Positions 44,425 through 57,253 of a stretch of 64,000 nucleotides of DNA are shown one piece after another (position 1 is the first letter of the stretch; every line of letters begins with the position of its first letter). The position numbers and the translations under genes were made by a program. The notes below the pieces were generated by a model. The model did not search any database. It was not told the origin of the DNA and was given only the letters and a program-made list of their open reading frames with translations. The DNA lies in assembly GCA_051294375.1 (NCBI GenBank), contig CM119265.1, positions 964,089 to 1,028,088 of the forward strand, given 5' to 3'. This DNA comes from Paraspadella gotoi (taxonomy: Eukaryota; Chaetognatha).

Positions 44425-47400
44425 ATGAACACCATGCAGCAAGCATTGATGGACGAGATTCCCTTCGGGAGTCCGCCTCACAGGGCCGCCGCTCAGAACG
44501 CGAATCACATCAATGGTAAATTATGATAAAATGATGATAATTATGATGATTATGATCAAAGATGCGATGCTTATTAATTATTATTTTCAATTATGATCCA
44601 AGAGGCGATGATGGTAGTTAACCGCTACTTGATCTAATAGTGATGGTATACTAATATTTATTATCGTCATTTAAAGATGCTCGCATTTTGTGATAAATTT
44701 CTGCAAAATGATTCCAGTGTGGCGGTATATTCACTCTGCCTCATATCCGCCATCATTCGGCCAATCCCATGGTTCGGAGGGGGAACGCACCATCCCAAGC
44801 ATTACATTCCATCCATACTGTGGATTAAACAGTCCTAATGACTTACCTCTGCCTTGGCAAGGCGAGACCGTCCTAGGGTAACCTCGCCAGTGGCAGGAGG
44901 TCCCCAAAGCCAACAGTGAGATGCCCCATCCCAATGGGCATCGCAGGCAAACTGATTGTTGCCACAATGGCGTACTAATATTTATTCTCGTCTGGTTAAG
45001 AGACAGTAATTATTATGTGTTAATGACAGAACCGTTCAATACAAGCAGTCCCTGAGCTTTGGATCAGGCTGTAACACCATGTTACAGGCGGGTTAAGCGC
45101 CCCGTCCCTCTTAACTGCCAGACGAGCACCGGGCTAGAACCCCGGACCTTTGGGTTGGGAGGCGATTGACTTGCCTCCGGCACCAATGGCCACATGAACG
45201 GTTGGTGGATTTTAGTCTACCATACTTCCCCCCCCTCCCGTAGGGAGAAGTCTTGTCTTTTCAGTGAATTTTTGTTGTTGATGGAAAGTTCGTCACCAAG
45301 TTGAGGCATGTCGCCTGATGTGTTGTGGGCAGAAAGTGCTAGGTTGAGGCATGTCGCCTGAAAGTGTTGTTGTTGCTGTTGTGTTCGGAAGTCGGGCTCA
45401 CCAATAAAGAGACAGTAATTATTATGTTTATGACAGAACCGTTCAATATAAGCAGTCCCTGAGCTTCGGATCTGGCTGTAACACCGTGTTACAGGCGGGT
45501 TAAGCGCCCCGTCCCTCTTAACTGCCAGGCGACCATCGGGCTAGAACCCTGGACCTTTGGGTTGGGAGGCGAATGACTTGCCTCCGGCACCAATGGCCAC
45601 TGGTGGATTTTAGTCCACCATACTGGTTTATTTTGCTCCCAATTAGTGTTCCGATAACCGTTAACTGTTAACGGTTATTAACGGTTAAAAATAATTTTAA
45701 CTTAACCGTTAATATATTTATTTTAACGGTTAAATTCGGTTAATTTTCAAATGTGATTTTTTTATTTTTTTGGTATGAAATCTTTAAATTTAAAAAAAAA
45801 ACTATTTTTTTTTTGTTCTCTCTTATTCTCCTCTCCCCTTCTTACCATATTTTTACCCATCTCTCTCTTCTCCACTTTTTTCCTGCTTTTTTCCTTTATT
45901 TTTTTTTTCTATCCTAATCTCTCTCTTATTCTTTCTTCCTCTTTATTTATCTCCTATTGTTTCTTTCTTTTTCTCTCTCACTTTTCCCTTTTTTCTTTCT
46001 CCCTTTCTTTTTTCTCCTTTTTTCGCCCCTTGCTTTTACCTTTTTCCTTTTTTTTTGCCCTTCCATGCAATATATATTCAATTTAGCTAAAATTAAATAA
46101 TCCCTCTTATTTTACTTTTTCTCTCTTTTTCTATCCTTCTTTAAAACGATCAAAGAAGCAAATGAAATAAAACCAAATGAATGAAAAAAATTAATAAAAA
46201 ACAAATAAAAAAAATAATTTAAAAAAATTTTAAAATTAATAATAGAAAGAACAAATCTTAAAAAAGACATTAAGGCTAACTAAAACTATCCTTCAATAAT
46301 GATGATATACTTTTTAATTAAACTGAAAAATATATTTATTATTCAATAAATCTTTTGATCAATCGATAAATCAACCAGTCTATCAGTAAATAAAAATTTA
46401 TATTTATATTTATCATCAATGACCATTGGGTCATTAAGGCGTAGTGAAAGTTGCATTCAAAAATTCAAAAAGTCAATTATGAACATACCATCAGTGAACA
46501 TTAATTTGTAAAAAAAAATAATTTTATGTTTTTTAATTTTCGCAGTAGGTTATAAAATCAAAAAATTTCAAAATAGGCTTTTCTTAATTTTGGTTGCAGA
46601 TTTAAATTCCTCGTCAAAAGTTGATAGAAAAAAATATAAATCATTTTTAAAAATTCTTTCATTAAGTGGGTTAAAAATTAAAAAAACTATATTTGATATA
46701 TAAAAAATTTATTTTCAGCTTAAAATATAGCTCTTTCTAATTTTTGACCCTAGAATGATTATATGCTCAAACGAAATTTTTACATTTTTAAGTATAACTT
46801 TCAATGGACAAAACATTTCTTTATGTGGCTCTATACCCAAAAAATTTTTTTTTAATATTTATTTATAAATAGGAAAGGCCAAAATTTTTTTTGATAATTT
46901 TTAAATTTTAAGACCAGATTCAGATAACTCATAAAAAGTTGTCTACACAAAGTATAATTCTTTTTTAAATATTTTCATGATGAGTCAAAAATAAGAAAAA
47001 CCGTAAAAAATCATCATCATCATCATCTTACGATGATTTTATCAGTTTTTTTATTTTTTCACATAGAAAACGTAAGAATTTTTATAAGCTGTAATTATAT
47101 TTCTTATTTAACTTTTAATGCTCTATCAGAATCCATCAAAAAATTTTAAGATTTCTAAAAAAAATTTTATAATATTAAAAAAGACAAGTAATATTTAATG
47201 TATTAATCAAGACGTATAATATAATTTTTTTTGAAAAATGATTGTTTAAATATTTAGTCAAGACAACTAAAAGTACTTTGCTAATAGTCGAAATTGTATA
47301 TTTATCTCTGGAGTTGGTCCCTACTGTTAAAACTAACATTTTTAACGGTGAACCGTTAAGATCGGTTAATTTTATAATTTTATTAAGATTTAAAACAAAC

Positions 47401-50400
47401 TAAAGTATTTAATGATATTTTATTTTAACTCTGGCTCCTGAATGCGCTGATAAAGACTTGAAACAGAGTCGAAACCTGTCTGTTTTTTATGTCAAATAAA
47501 ATTGTAGTTGTAACAAAACAAATATTTTTGCTAATCTCATAACACATTGAAACGAAAGGATACCATCAAATTCTCATTCTATATTTTGTTTTCTTTCTTT
47601 CTTTTGCTTTCTCTTTTTCTTTCTCTACTTCTTCTCTTCCTCATTATTTTTGTAGTTGTTTAGGTTCTTAAACGCTTGTTTTCTGTTGTTAGTCTTTCAT
47701 AAACTATGACCAATAGGAGTAGTAAAATTTCTCATTTAACTTTAATTAAAATCCCATCAACGAGAGGACTGAAGCGATCTTGCCGGGGAGCGAAGGCGGA
47801 CTGGAGGAGCAGCAGGAGAGCGGCAGGAGAGCAGCAGGAGAGAGGGAGGAGATCGAGAGATAGCCCATGGGCTACCCAACGAATAAGACTGAAGGAGAGT
47901 TGGGGGAGCCAATGAGAGGGATCGTGACTTTGAGTTGAGAGAGAAGATCTGTAGAGATTCATTCTGTTCTCCATCGTCCTAGTGTTCATGTCTCGTTCTA
48001 TCCTTCTTTAGTTGTGTAAATAAATACTCTGTTATTTTGACCACATTTGTCTTCACGTTATTGTGGTGGCAGACAAGGACCGTCAGCCCCACCGCCTCCG
48101 ACAAATTCAGCACGCTACCGTAACGGAGAAGTCAATTGCGTTTCTTTTTTTGAAAGAAATAAAACTTTTCGAATAAAAGGTAACACGGTCAACCAAATCG
48201 AAAAATGCCTCAACTACCGTTCATAAAGAAGAATGACGACGACAAAAAGGACGAGAGGAGAGACATCCCGCCGAGCGACTGGAACAGGCCAACGTCTGTT
48301 GATCTCGACGACCTCCCGCCAAAGCCCGGCGCGGAACGGTGGACGAGTAGCAGAGGAGCTGGATAGGTTCCACATTGGAGAAAGGCGCCGAAGCGAATCG
48401 GAAAGAGGCGCGGCCGGCGCACGCCACGCCGGCCACCGTCGACGATGGACCTCTCGAACGACGAAAACCGCGTAATCGGACTGTCTGAGAGCATCAATAA
48501 GGTCTTGAACGGAGGGAAATCGGCTTTTACCTGGGAAACGAACGCCAAGCCACGCGACGACACGCTCTGGCTGGTAAACGACTCCGCAAGGAACATAGCC
48601 GCCTTCGAACGAATGCGACAGCTCCACACAAGAGTAGAACAGGCCGCCGATGTGGCAAACAAGACGGCAGCCGTAGTCCGCAAACTTCGAATCGCGCCTT
48701 CAACCGCCTCGAGGAGTTAATCAAGGAACCCGGCGCGGCAACGCCCAAGAGCCCGCCTCCAGGTTCTCCGTCCTGCCAGGCCGCCTCGCTCCACGCCGTC
48801 CGCTCCGGCGGCGCTGGACGGGAACGACGACGGGACAGCGACGCCTCCGCACGGTGGTTACGCGACATCAAGCTGGACCGCCGACGAAGCGACGAAAAAG
48901 CCGCGCGATTTTTTGCGCGGCATCTACAAAACGCTAAGAACCTGCGGGTTTCGACGAGGAGAAGAAACGAGCAACTAAGGCGCTGCTCGCCCGAGACGAG
49001 CAAGCCAGCGTCTACGTCGACCCGGTGGGCGGCAGGCCTATGGCGCGGCCTGGTCGCATGTGTGAGAGGACGTCGATTGGGGCGCAGAAGTCGCGGACAA
49101 GGTTGTCGTCACCGTGGACCCGGAGGAGCATTCCGAAAGCGGACTAGCACTGGTCAACACGGTCTATAGAAAATCGACCGCGTCGCGGAGGACGAACGAC
49201 CGTGCGATCGCCAGACACGTCGAGGCTTCTCACAAGCGCTGGAACCGTCAGCACCAGGGATAACGTCTAACGATGACGTTTCCGCGCTCATTGCGGAAGG
49301 GACGCGCCGAGACTCGCAGCGAATCGAGTGGATCTACGTGGCTACGTTGACGCGCGCGGAGGACAGCGCACTGCCGCGCGCAGATTTCATCAACCGGTGA
49401 AGGAGGCGACCGTCAGATACTTCACCGACTCACTGCTTCAAAAAGGGACTCTCGGACAAAAACCCGGGAGAAAGCGCAAACGCCCTCTACCAGGGAACAA
49501 TTGCTCAGGAAAACAACAACCAAGAGAGTTTGCTGGAGAAGTTGTAAAGTCAGTAAACGAGCTGAGAAGGCGGCGCCGCCAGCCCCCAACCACGACGAAG
49601 ATGGCGCGGCTGCGACCAGAGGAGAGAACACTGGAGAACCAGAGGCTCTGCCGCGAACAGGATGGCCGCGGCCCGACGAAAAGGCGCAGGGAAATGGGGG
49701 AGAGAGAAGGGGCGTTTCCCGCGAAAATAGATACAACAAATTTGATGTAAAACGCAGAGATTGCCAGATTTGAAGATTGTGAGGAGAAAGTTTGTTTGAT
49801 GGTGAAATAAAGAAACCTGAAATATATTCAAAATCTTTTTCGAAGAAGACCCGAGCAGTGAGCAGAAACAAAAAAGCTAGCCAGGAGGGGAAAAAAGGAT
49901 TAAAGGACATGGCGGGGGAAATACAAACCAGGCCCGCCCACGAGAAGACTAACAGAATTCACCGATATCGCGATGTCATTTAAAGAAAATCTGCCGCAGG
50001 CAGACTGCACAAGTTGTTTAAACGCTAAACGCCAGAGATAGGTCATCTCTCGCGGATGTCGATGTTAAAGGGCAGCAAGGAGATGCGACACTGGAAGGCG
50101 TAGAGAAAGAGGCATTAACAAAAAGGCTAGGATTTGTGAAAATTATGCCGAGAGCGAATAAGGAAGCCGGACAGAGAAGGAGACGGAGAACTGGAAAAAT
50201 GGTGAAACAGAGGAAAGGACGAAGTGGCACAGCCACAAAAGAATGAGAAGTGGAACAGGCTAGACAAGTACACGCGAAGGGGAGAAGGTGGTCTATAACC
50301 CACTTACCGGTGGTCGGAAACCCCGAAGGCGAGTCAATGCACATGGCGACGATCAGAAGGGTTGAAGCGATCCACGAGCAGAAACTTCGAACTGCCGCAC

Positions 50401-53400
50401 CCCGACCGCCGAACGAGAAAGGCGAAAGCGCCCCTCGCCGCTAGCCGACCAGATTTGGGTGGATCTAGCCGGGACAAAACCCAGCCCGACCCCGCGACGA
50501 ACGGCGGCCGTGACCGCCTCGGGAACAGTTACATACCAGCCGTAGTGAGCGGCGCGCCTGCAAGTTGCCTCTACGGACACGGCGCCTCCAATCAACACGA
50601 CCAAGAAGATCTGTCGACGAGTGGTCCCTACACAGAAAGATCTTATTGAGGAACACCGGTCCGAGATCACACTGGAATGGCGTCGGGTCATAAAGAGACT
50701 AAATCTGAGAGTAATGTTTCCCAGAACTGGGTCCTAGACACAGTTTTTTCGTCTCGCCAGACGAGAGGACAAGATTACATAATCGGCACCGCCACCACGG
50801 ATCCAGGCCCAGCGGAGGAGATGTGGGTAGTGGCACCAGCGCAAACAAAAGGTATGCAAGTTGCTTACATGCAAAAAAACCCCATAACGCACCGTCAAGA
50901 ACAAACGGACGCGCTCAAAAGCCGCGAGGATGGCTAGCCCACCGCTGCGTCGACGAGGAGACGCAAATCCCGTTGTACGCCGAAAGAGACGAGGGAACTG
51001 CCGGGGTGACGGTGAGAGCGCAGGACGTACTGGAAAATCCCTTGCTGAGCGAAATGGATCATCGAATCAGCCGATGAAAAAACGACCTGTTTTGCTCAGC
51101 AAGCAGAAAGGCTCCGCATGCGTCGAATTGCCCCCGGCGCCCCGGGTTTCTGGGGGAAGCTAGGCTTGATCATCACGGAAGAAGCGAGGGACGAACTTGG
51201 CCTCAAAACGAGATCACCGCCAGACCGTACAAGTGATTTATCAGGCGAATCGCCACGACTACGAAAAGTCAGAAAGAAATTATTCCACCGACAACGATCG
51301 TTCACCACGAACCGTCGGAAGCCGAGATCGAAGCCGCCCATGAGGCCAGAGAAAGACGCCGAACAAAGCACGACGACAGAGGCAAAGACGAATTTCCTCC
51401 GCCCGTTCAAGGAAATAGATAAATCCCTAGCGGATAAGGCAAAAATCGTCTGGACGTTCGTCTGGGAATCGAGATGTGTTTTGGCGAAACTTATAAATGA
51501 CGTGCAAGGAGGGCTTCCTAAATTATAAAGTCCGATCCTAGGATTCACAAAGAGAAAACTTACCAAAGCCCAGATTCGTAAATCAAGGCCCATAAAGAAG
51601 GCGCACTAAAACGATACCTCGAAGTGTACGAAAAGCCGGCGTTGTGTCAAGAACCTCAGGGGAAGCGTACTCAAAACGCGTTCCTCTAAAGAAAGCCAAA
51701 TCACACGGCCGAAAATCAAAGAGAAATGGATGACGAAACATTCGCGAAACAATGGCGCCTCATATGTGACTTATCAGCGTGTGAACAATTAACTATCGAC
51801 TTTTGCTACTGAACCTCAGACAATAGCCGTCGATACTGGAGGGATATAAACCTCACGAGCTCCATGCTCAGTCGACATTCTCGATGTTTCACCAAGTTAA
51901 ATCTACCGACAGATGCAAGCCAGTCACGCTTTCGCCGGGTGCTGGCCACAATTGGCAGATGAATAAGTTCAATGGGAGGAGTAAACAGCATAATTACTCC
52001 AGGCCATCCTTGACGAGATATTCGCGACCTGGGTAGGGAGTGAAAGGTTTCCTCATCTCACGTCGACGACCCTCATCCTCACCGCAAAATCACCGGAAGA
52101 GATGGCACAATGACTCAGAGAATTCCTCGAATATGCAGACGAGAGAACGTGTCCTCAAAGTGGACGAAAAGTGTCCTCCTCCGAAAGGACGACATCAAAA
52201 TACTCGGATCCAGCATTCGAGAGCAAGCTCGGCCACAGCGCGAAAAACTAGAGCACAGGTGGGGAAGTGAAAATTGCGCGAAATGAAACGCAAAAGGACC
52301 TTAGAGCCCTGCTTGCTTCTCTAAATTACTACGCTGCTTTCACTACCGGTTCTCCTTACTTGGCGCAGCCGTTGCATGCCCTGACGCTGTGTCGACAAGG
52401 CAAATTCCGTTTTGACGAGACGCACAAGAAGGCCCTCGAAACGCTGGTAGAAGAGATAAAATCAACACCCAGGGTTAAATTTCTAAACGAATGCCAAAAA
52501 TAAAGAATGCGAATACAAGATAGACGCCGACACCAGCACGAGCGCAATGGGAGGGCTCATCACAGCCAAGCAGAAAGGGGTAGAATACCCACTGTGGTTT
52601 TTCACTCAAGTCATTCCCGGAGGAATACAGAATAAAAACACATTAATCTCCTAGAAACGCTGGCATTTAACATGATGGTAAGAAATTCAAAGGCTACATC
52701 TGCTGGACGAAGGTGGCGCTAATACACGGACTCAACAATACTTTAAACGAGTCATGGAAAATGCAAACACGACCAAACAACAACTCTTACCGACGAATGT
52801 GCTAAGGTGGATAACCGAGATCAAGCAGGAGTGCACCCGTCCCGAGGTGATCTTATAAAGAGTGAAGACAACCCCCGCCGACTTCCTAACGCGTTTTACC
52901 GAACAAGGACAAATAACCCATTGGACACGCCTTTCCTCCCCGCGGGATTCGATGTCGATGGCGAATACGAAGCGGGATACACCGAAAACCCCCATAACGG
53001 GGAAACTTGGCCCGGACACCTGGAACTGAGAACAGGTGGAGCGCCGACCCTGCCATTAATAGCNNNNNNNNNNNNNNNNNNNNNNNNNAATTTTTGATTC
53101 ACTCCATTGAGTGGGGTTACCCCTATTAACAGTTAAGCGAATTTCCTAAAAAATTAACGGTTATCGGATCTCTACTCCCAATTATCTTGCATTTATATTC
53201 ATTTAAAGATACTCGTATTTTGTGATAAATTTCCGTAAAATGATTGCATGATAAATTGTAAATTAAACGGTTCAATTTTAAAAGGGGCGTTGCCATGACA
53301 ACCGTAACACTTATCGCCCTCTCCGCTTCAGGCGACGCGACGCCGCCGAATATCCTCGACCCTCCCCCCCTCCCGTCGTCGGATCCTGACTCGGCCGCGC

Positions 53401-56400
53401 CTTACAGCGATGGCAAAGTCCAAACTTGGCTCGCGGTCAATTCCCCGCATTTCGTGTTGCCTCCATCGCCGATGGCTACAATGGACGGTAAAGGATTATT
53501 AATAATAAGAGATATTGTGGCAGTACCACTTGCCTCACCGCTGTCCGTCCCGGGCCCCGTTTAAATGACATCATCTCGTCTAAACCGTGCGTCGCGGGTT
53601 TAATCCTTGAATATCCTGGTGACTGGACTGAATTAAACAATCCAGCAACAGGATACGGTTCACAAAGGGTCCACAGCCCCTATCCTAGTTTATCTGATAC
53701 CCCGTGCCTCGGGTATCAACAGCCTTAAATTATTTCTAATGCTTAGTCTATTTCTCTCCCTCCCATCCCTGTTTCTCTTTCCTTTAGATGACCTCTCCTC
53801 AGAAGTCAGCGCTTCCAACGATTCTTCATCTGATCACGTTAACTTTGCTTCTACCGGCGTCGTTAACGGCGACACCGTTAATGGCTCCGTTCCCGCCATC
53901 AACAGCGGCGTCGTTAGTGGAGTCCTGGCTAGCGTCCCTCCGTCTGATATGAGATATCTACCTAACGGCGTGGCCTACTGTCCGACTTCTTATCCCACCG
54001 GCACTATCCCTCGCCCAGTCACTTCAGCCGGCGTCGTTAATTACCCCTTTGCATCTACTGGCAATACGCATTATGCCATCACATCTACTGGCAACACGCA
54101 TTACCCCATCTCATCTTCCAGCACTGCTCTTCACCATGTCACCTCCGCTGGCGTTGCTAATTATCCTGTCACTGTGGCTGGATCCTTCACCTACCCAGTC
54201 ACATCTGCAGAATCTGGACCGCATCCAATCACATCTGCCGGTGACACTTCTTATCCCATCTCGTCAGCCAGCACTGTTAATTTCCTTGTCACATCTACTG
54301 GCCCTACTCACCCTGTCACATCAGCAAGTGCTACTCACCCTTTGACATCAGCAAGTGCCGTTCCTCATGCCATCGTGTCTGAAGGTCCTCATTCTGTCAC
54401 ATCTGCTGGCAATAATCATCATCCCGTCCCATCTGCTGGCAATACTTCTCATCCTATCACATCTGGAGGTCCTCTTCCCGTCACATCTGCTGGCAATACT
54501 CCGCAATCCGGCGAAATTCCCGTCCTTCATGTTGGCGTCTGTTCTCCCCCCGGCGTCGGTGGTACGGGATATCCCGTTCCTGACAACGGCTCGTCTCAAA
54601 ACGGACTCAACAACTCAATTGGTGGCAGCAGTGGCATCGCTAACGGCAGCGGCGGGAACAACGTTGCGGAAGGAGTTTTGGTGGGCGGCGGCTGCGGCGG
54701 TGGCTCCGCTAAATCGGGAAAGCATAAAAAGATCATTGGTACTACAGTTCCCGGTCGACCGGATATGATAATAGGTTCTAACATGTTAATTTTATTGATA
54801 GAATTTATATTAAATTGAATTGTGTTCGTTAAGATAAAGTAAGGGAAATTGAGATCCTGAAAATAAATCGTTCAATGTGATTAAACCTTTCCCCCCTTCT
54901 CCCTAATTCTAATTTCGCCCTCAGGAGAGGACGGGAACCCGCGACCCAAGAAATATCAGAACTCCTACATGTTGTTCTGTCGCGATCATCGCTCGATCGT
55001 CGCCAAGGAAAATCCAGAGGCCACGCCCATCGAGGTCGCTCGGATTTTGGGACAAAGATGGCGGGATCTCTCTCCGGGTGAGTTAGAGAGAGATGGAATG
55101 AAGTATTATAAACTCACCCACGTCCTAAAACTAAATTCGTTTCCTTACCTTCTCGCCAGAGACGAAGCGACCTTACCAAGATCAAGCAAGAAAGGACAAG
55201 GACGAGTGGGTTGCCAAATATGGAGATTACAAAAATTTGGCGGGAATTCCGAAGAGGAAGTTGAAGACGTCTGGAAGCAGCAGCGGCGGCTGCGGCGGGG
55301 GCGGCAGCGCCAAAAAGCCAGCCCAAAATGGATCGTTGACCCCTGGCGGTCACTTTGCCGCTCAAAGTAAGTTTACTTTGTCTTTGCATCCTAAAATGTT
55401 AATCTTTAAATGTTATGGCTTATGATTAAAATGTTAGTCTTAATGTGTTAATTTTAATGTTTTTCTTAAATGTTTTTCTTTAAATGTTAATATTTAAATG
55501 TATTAATCCTAAAATATTAAACTTTGAATGAAATTGGTACGACCAAATTATCCATTCATTTAATAAATAAGCTATCTTGCCCCTGACTTTGTCCTTAGAA
55601 TGTTAATCTTAAAATCTACGTACTCCTCTCATATTTAAGCCCCCACCCCGATTTGTTTCCAGGCAACGTTCAACAACAAACGACGATCACAGTTTTCCCA
55701 GATCAAGATCGATCTTGTCTGGAATCGATTTCTCCCTCATCCTCCTCCATGCCAGCCTCTTCCATGCCCGCCTCTTCCATGCCTCAAAACTCGATGCCCG
55801 ATGGTTGGACAAACGCTGGAAGTCATTTTTCGGGTGAGTTATTAAGAAAATAAAGTCGTTGGTTTAATTTGAAAAATTTAAATCAACTTGAAAGGAAATA
55901 ACAAAGAATAAAAACTTTGTTTACAAACAAAACGTTTGTACGATTGTACGTTAGAGTGGAGCACTCAAGAACAAAAAATTTATTTGAATTATTGAACAAG
56001 GATATTTAGATGTGAGATAGTATGATTAACTATTACAAAAAATATTTTGTTCATATATAATGTTCAATCACTCAATCTTTTCATCACTCCACCCTATTGT
56101 ACGTGTATTGTATTGTATTGTACAAACGTGTTACGTGAATTAAAAAAATAATCGAACTGACTTGAAAAAGAATAAATATAACAATGTTCAAATGTGAATA
56201 ATAATAATATTTTATTTCGATAAAAAAGGAGAGAAAATACAGTTGTTTTGTTTTTTTTCTTAAGATTCGAGTTGTAACTTTTTTTGAATATGAAGGACGA
56301 CGACGACAATAACGACGACCAATTGAGGATTCACGGTAGTTCGGTGAAAGGATTCTTCGTGACTGAAGTCATCTTGATGACTGTGATCAATTCGAGTCAC

Positions 56401-57253
56401 CAGAGTGTGATGGGATTGTGAACTTTGCCATCTCTAGTGAATTTACATATATGACAACCTGCTCCACCTACTTTTATTCCTCCTCCCCCAACCCGCTCCA
56501 GCTTCCCGCCCCACTTCCCCCGACGCCTCCTCCACTGGCATTTCAGAAAAGCTCTCCCAATTCCGCGTCGGCCGATCCGCTCCTTCCGAAGCCGTCAGCC
56601 ACTCTCAGCCGCAATGGCCCGCCCAGGGCTATCCCAACGCCCCGTCGCGCCCTCGATCCTTCGACGCTCAATCCATCGTTTCTCCGCCGACTCATTCCGG
56701 CAGCCCCGTCTTTTATCCGGCCGACCGTCGCCCGTCCGGCTGCCCGTCCGGCGACCCTCCCGGCCAATCCGTCTCTACGGGTCATTCTCTTCCTCTTCCT
56801 TCTACCAGTCATCAAACCTTCTCTTCTCTTCTTCCTCCTGTCAGCGCCATTCCATTTCATTCGCCCTACAACTTTCCCGCCACCGCAGCAGCAGCGAATC
56901 CCTGGGGCGGCGGAGGCGGCGGCGTGCTGCCGGGCATCTCTTTCGGCGGCGTCCTCGGCGTCGGCGGTGGTGATGGACCAGACGCTGATTATTTCAAATC
57001 TCAATTCGCTTGGTCGATTCCCGATCCTCATGTCCGACAATCGAGCGACGCTTCCCCGACTACCCCGACAACGACGACGCCCGAAGGCGGCGTCAATACG
57101 ACGCGGCCAACTCCAGGCGCCGAGGTTAATTCGACGCCGGGTCACGCCCACTTTTTGGCGCCGCAACAGATTGCGTTTTATTCCGGCGTCGAGAATTATT
57201 ACTGGGGCGCCGAGGGGATTCCGCCTTATGGAGGAGGAGAATTCACTGAGTAA
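44425..57253 (+). CDS. HMG-box DNA-binding protein with Ser/Thr-rich repeat region
   Basis: Exons: 44425-44515, 53332-53487, 53788-54774, 54925-55077, 55160-55366, 55663-55833 and 56502-57253 (TAA). All junctions are phase 1 and give 838 residues. The HMG box spans about residues 419-488: NSYMLFCRDHRSIV, ENPEATPIEVARILGQRWRD, LSPETKRPYQDQARKDKDEW. It fits the three-helix HMG fold (aromatic at helix 1, W of helix 2, KRPY, DKDEW), so nuclear DNA bending or transcriptional control is expected. Before it lies a Ser/Thr/Gly-rich region with about 15 degenerate TSAGN-type repeats; after it a Gly-rich linker, SSMPASSMPA repeats and a Pro/Gly-rich tail ending PPYGGGEFTE. I cannot assign it firmly to a subfamily: TOX-like and fungal-mating-type-like patterns both fit partly. 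A poly(A) signal AATAAA lies at 57617. Confidence 0.85.
44730..44970 (-). mobile_element. Repeat family D, second copy
   Basis: Contains CCTTGGCAAGGCGAGACCGT, CTAGGGTAACCTCGCCAGTG and ATGCCCCATCCCAATGGGCA, related in reverse complement to 9040-9195. Confidence 0.5.
45010..45230 (-). mobile_element. SINE family C, inverted copy 1
   Basis: Reverse complement of the 4115-4325 element: CGGGCTAGAACCCCGGACCT (B box on the minus strand) and TTAAGCGCCCCGTCCC. A second, closely similar copy follows at 45405-45630, separated by about 180 bp with a duplicated TTGAGGCATGTCGCCTGA. Confidence 0.75.
45405..45630 (-). mobile_element. SINE family C, inverted copy 2
   Basis: Contains GACAGAACCGTTCAATATAA, GGCGGGTTAAGCGCCCCGTC and CGGGCTAGAACCCTGGACCT. 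It ends ten or so bases before the left target duplication of the hAT-type element. Confidence 0.75.
46440..47200 (-). mobile_element. Repeat family A, inverted copy inside the hAT-type element
   Basis: Reverse-complement family A landmarks: TCAATGGACAAAACATTTCT, TGTGGCTCTATACCC, and AAAAATCATCATCATCATCA. The right family end reappears at 53089-53125 after the gap. Confidence 0.6.
47447..47480 (+). ncRNA. Hammerhead-ribozyme-like motif (degenerate)
   Basis: CTGATAA, a stem-loop (GACTT/GAGTC, one mismatch) and GAAAC followed by CTGTC. The core base expected to be G in CUGAnGA is A here, so it is probably inactive. A similar motif at 61142-61179 shares GCG before and TG after. Confidence 0.3.
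47690..53063 (+). pseudogene. Decayed LTR retrotransposon (Ty3/gypsy-like order)
   Basis: A GC-richer block than its surroundings. A probable 5' LTR end with AATAAA near 48018 is followed by GTGGTGGCAGACAAGGACC, a possible primer-binding region. Next come gag-like short frames (from 48205), a protease-like stretch near 50530-50600 where the active-site triad is altered, and a reverse transcriptase to RNase H junction at about 52267-52600 (NYYAAFTTGSPYLAQPLHAL, then IDADTSTSAMGGLITAKQKG, YPLWFFTQVI). RT before RNase H fits Ty3/gypsy-like elements. Many stops and frameshifts interrupt every part, so no product is expected. The 3' end, including any second LTR, is lost at the N gap. No integrase was recognised. 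Confidence 0.7.
53064..53088. other. 25-N assembly gap
   Basis: Fixed-size scaffold gap at the 3' break of the retrotransposon. The sequence after it is the tail of repeat A and then the right end of the hAT-type element. Confidence 1.
53515..53720 (+). mobile_element. tRNA-derived SINE-like repeat in the HMG-box gene intron
   Basis: The tRNA-like head GTGGCAGTACCACTTGCCTC is followed by CGCGGGTTTAATCC, a B-box-like motif, then a body with CAACAGGATACGGTTCAC and CCCGTGCCTCGGGTATC. It almost fills the 300-bp intron between exons 53332-53487 and 53788-54774. Confidence 0.5.
55528..55592 (+). mobile_element. Repeat family B fragment in HMG-box gene intron
   Basis: ATGAAATTGGTACGACCAAA followed by TAATAAATAAGCTATCTTGC; the 3' half is missing. 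It lies between exons 55160-55366 and 55663-55833. Confidence 0.7.
55834..56501. other. HMG-box gene last intron, nothing recognised
   Basis: 668 bp, AT-rich in the first two thirds, with no gene or known repeat. It ends in a C-rich acceptor (CCCAACCCGCTCCAG). Confidence 0.6.

Larger units (their letters stand above)
45644..53174 (+). mobile_element. hAT-type DNA transposon (non-autonomous), with later insertion
   Basis: The left end TAGTGTTCCGATAACCGTTA and the reverse complement of the right end (TAGAGATCCGATAACCGTTA) match at 18 of 20 positions, and CTCCCAAT flanks both sides (45636-45643 and 53175-53182), an exact 8-bp target-site duplication as expected for hAT elements. Subterminal AACGGTTA motifs are repeated near the left end (45660-45740), again at 47330-47370 and near the right end. 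No hAT transposase is recognisable. An inverted repeat A (46440-47200), a decayed LTR retrotransposon (about 47690-53063) and an N gap lie inside, so the original element may have been only about 2 kb. Confidence 0.8.
44516..53331 (+). other. 8.8-kb first intron of the HMG-box gene, filled with mobile elements
   Basis: It contains repeat D (44730-44970), two inverted family C SINEs (45010-45230 and 45405-45630), a hAT-type element (45644-53174) and a decayed LTR retrotransposon nested in it, plus an N gap at 53064-53088. No host gene exon was found inside it. Confidence 0.75.

Noticed and set aside
48210-49003. 137-158-codon minus-strand frames
   Set aside because: Antisense shadows in the GC-rich decayed retrotransposon, with no recognisable domain.
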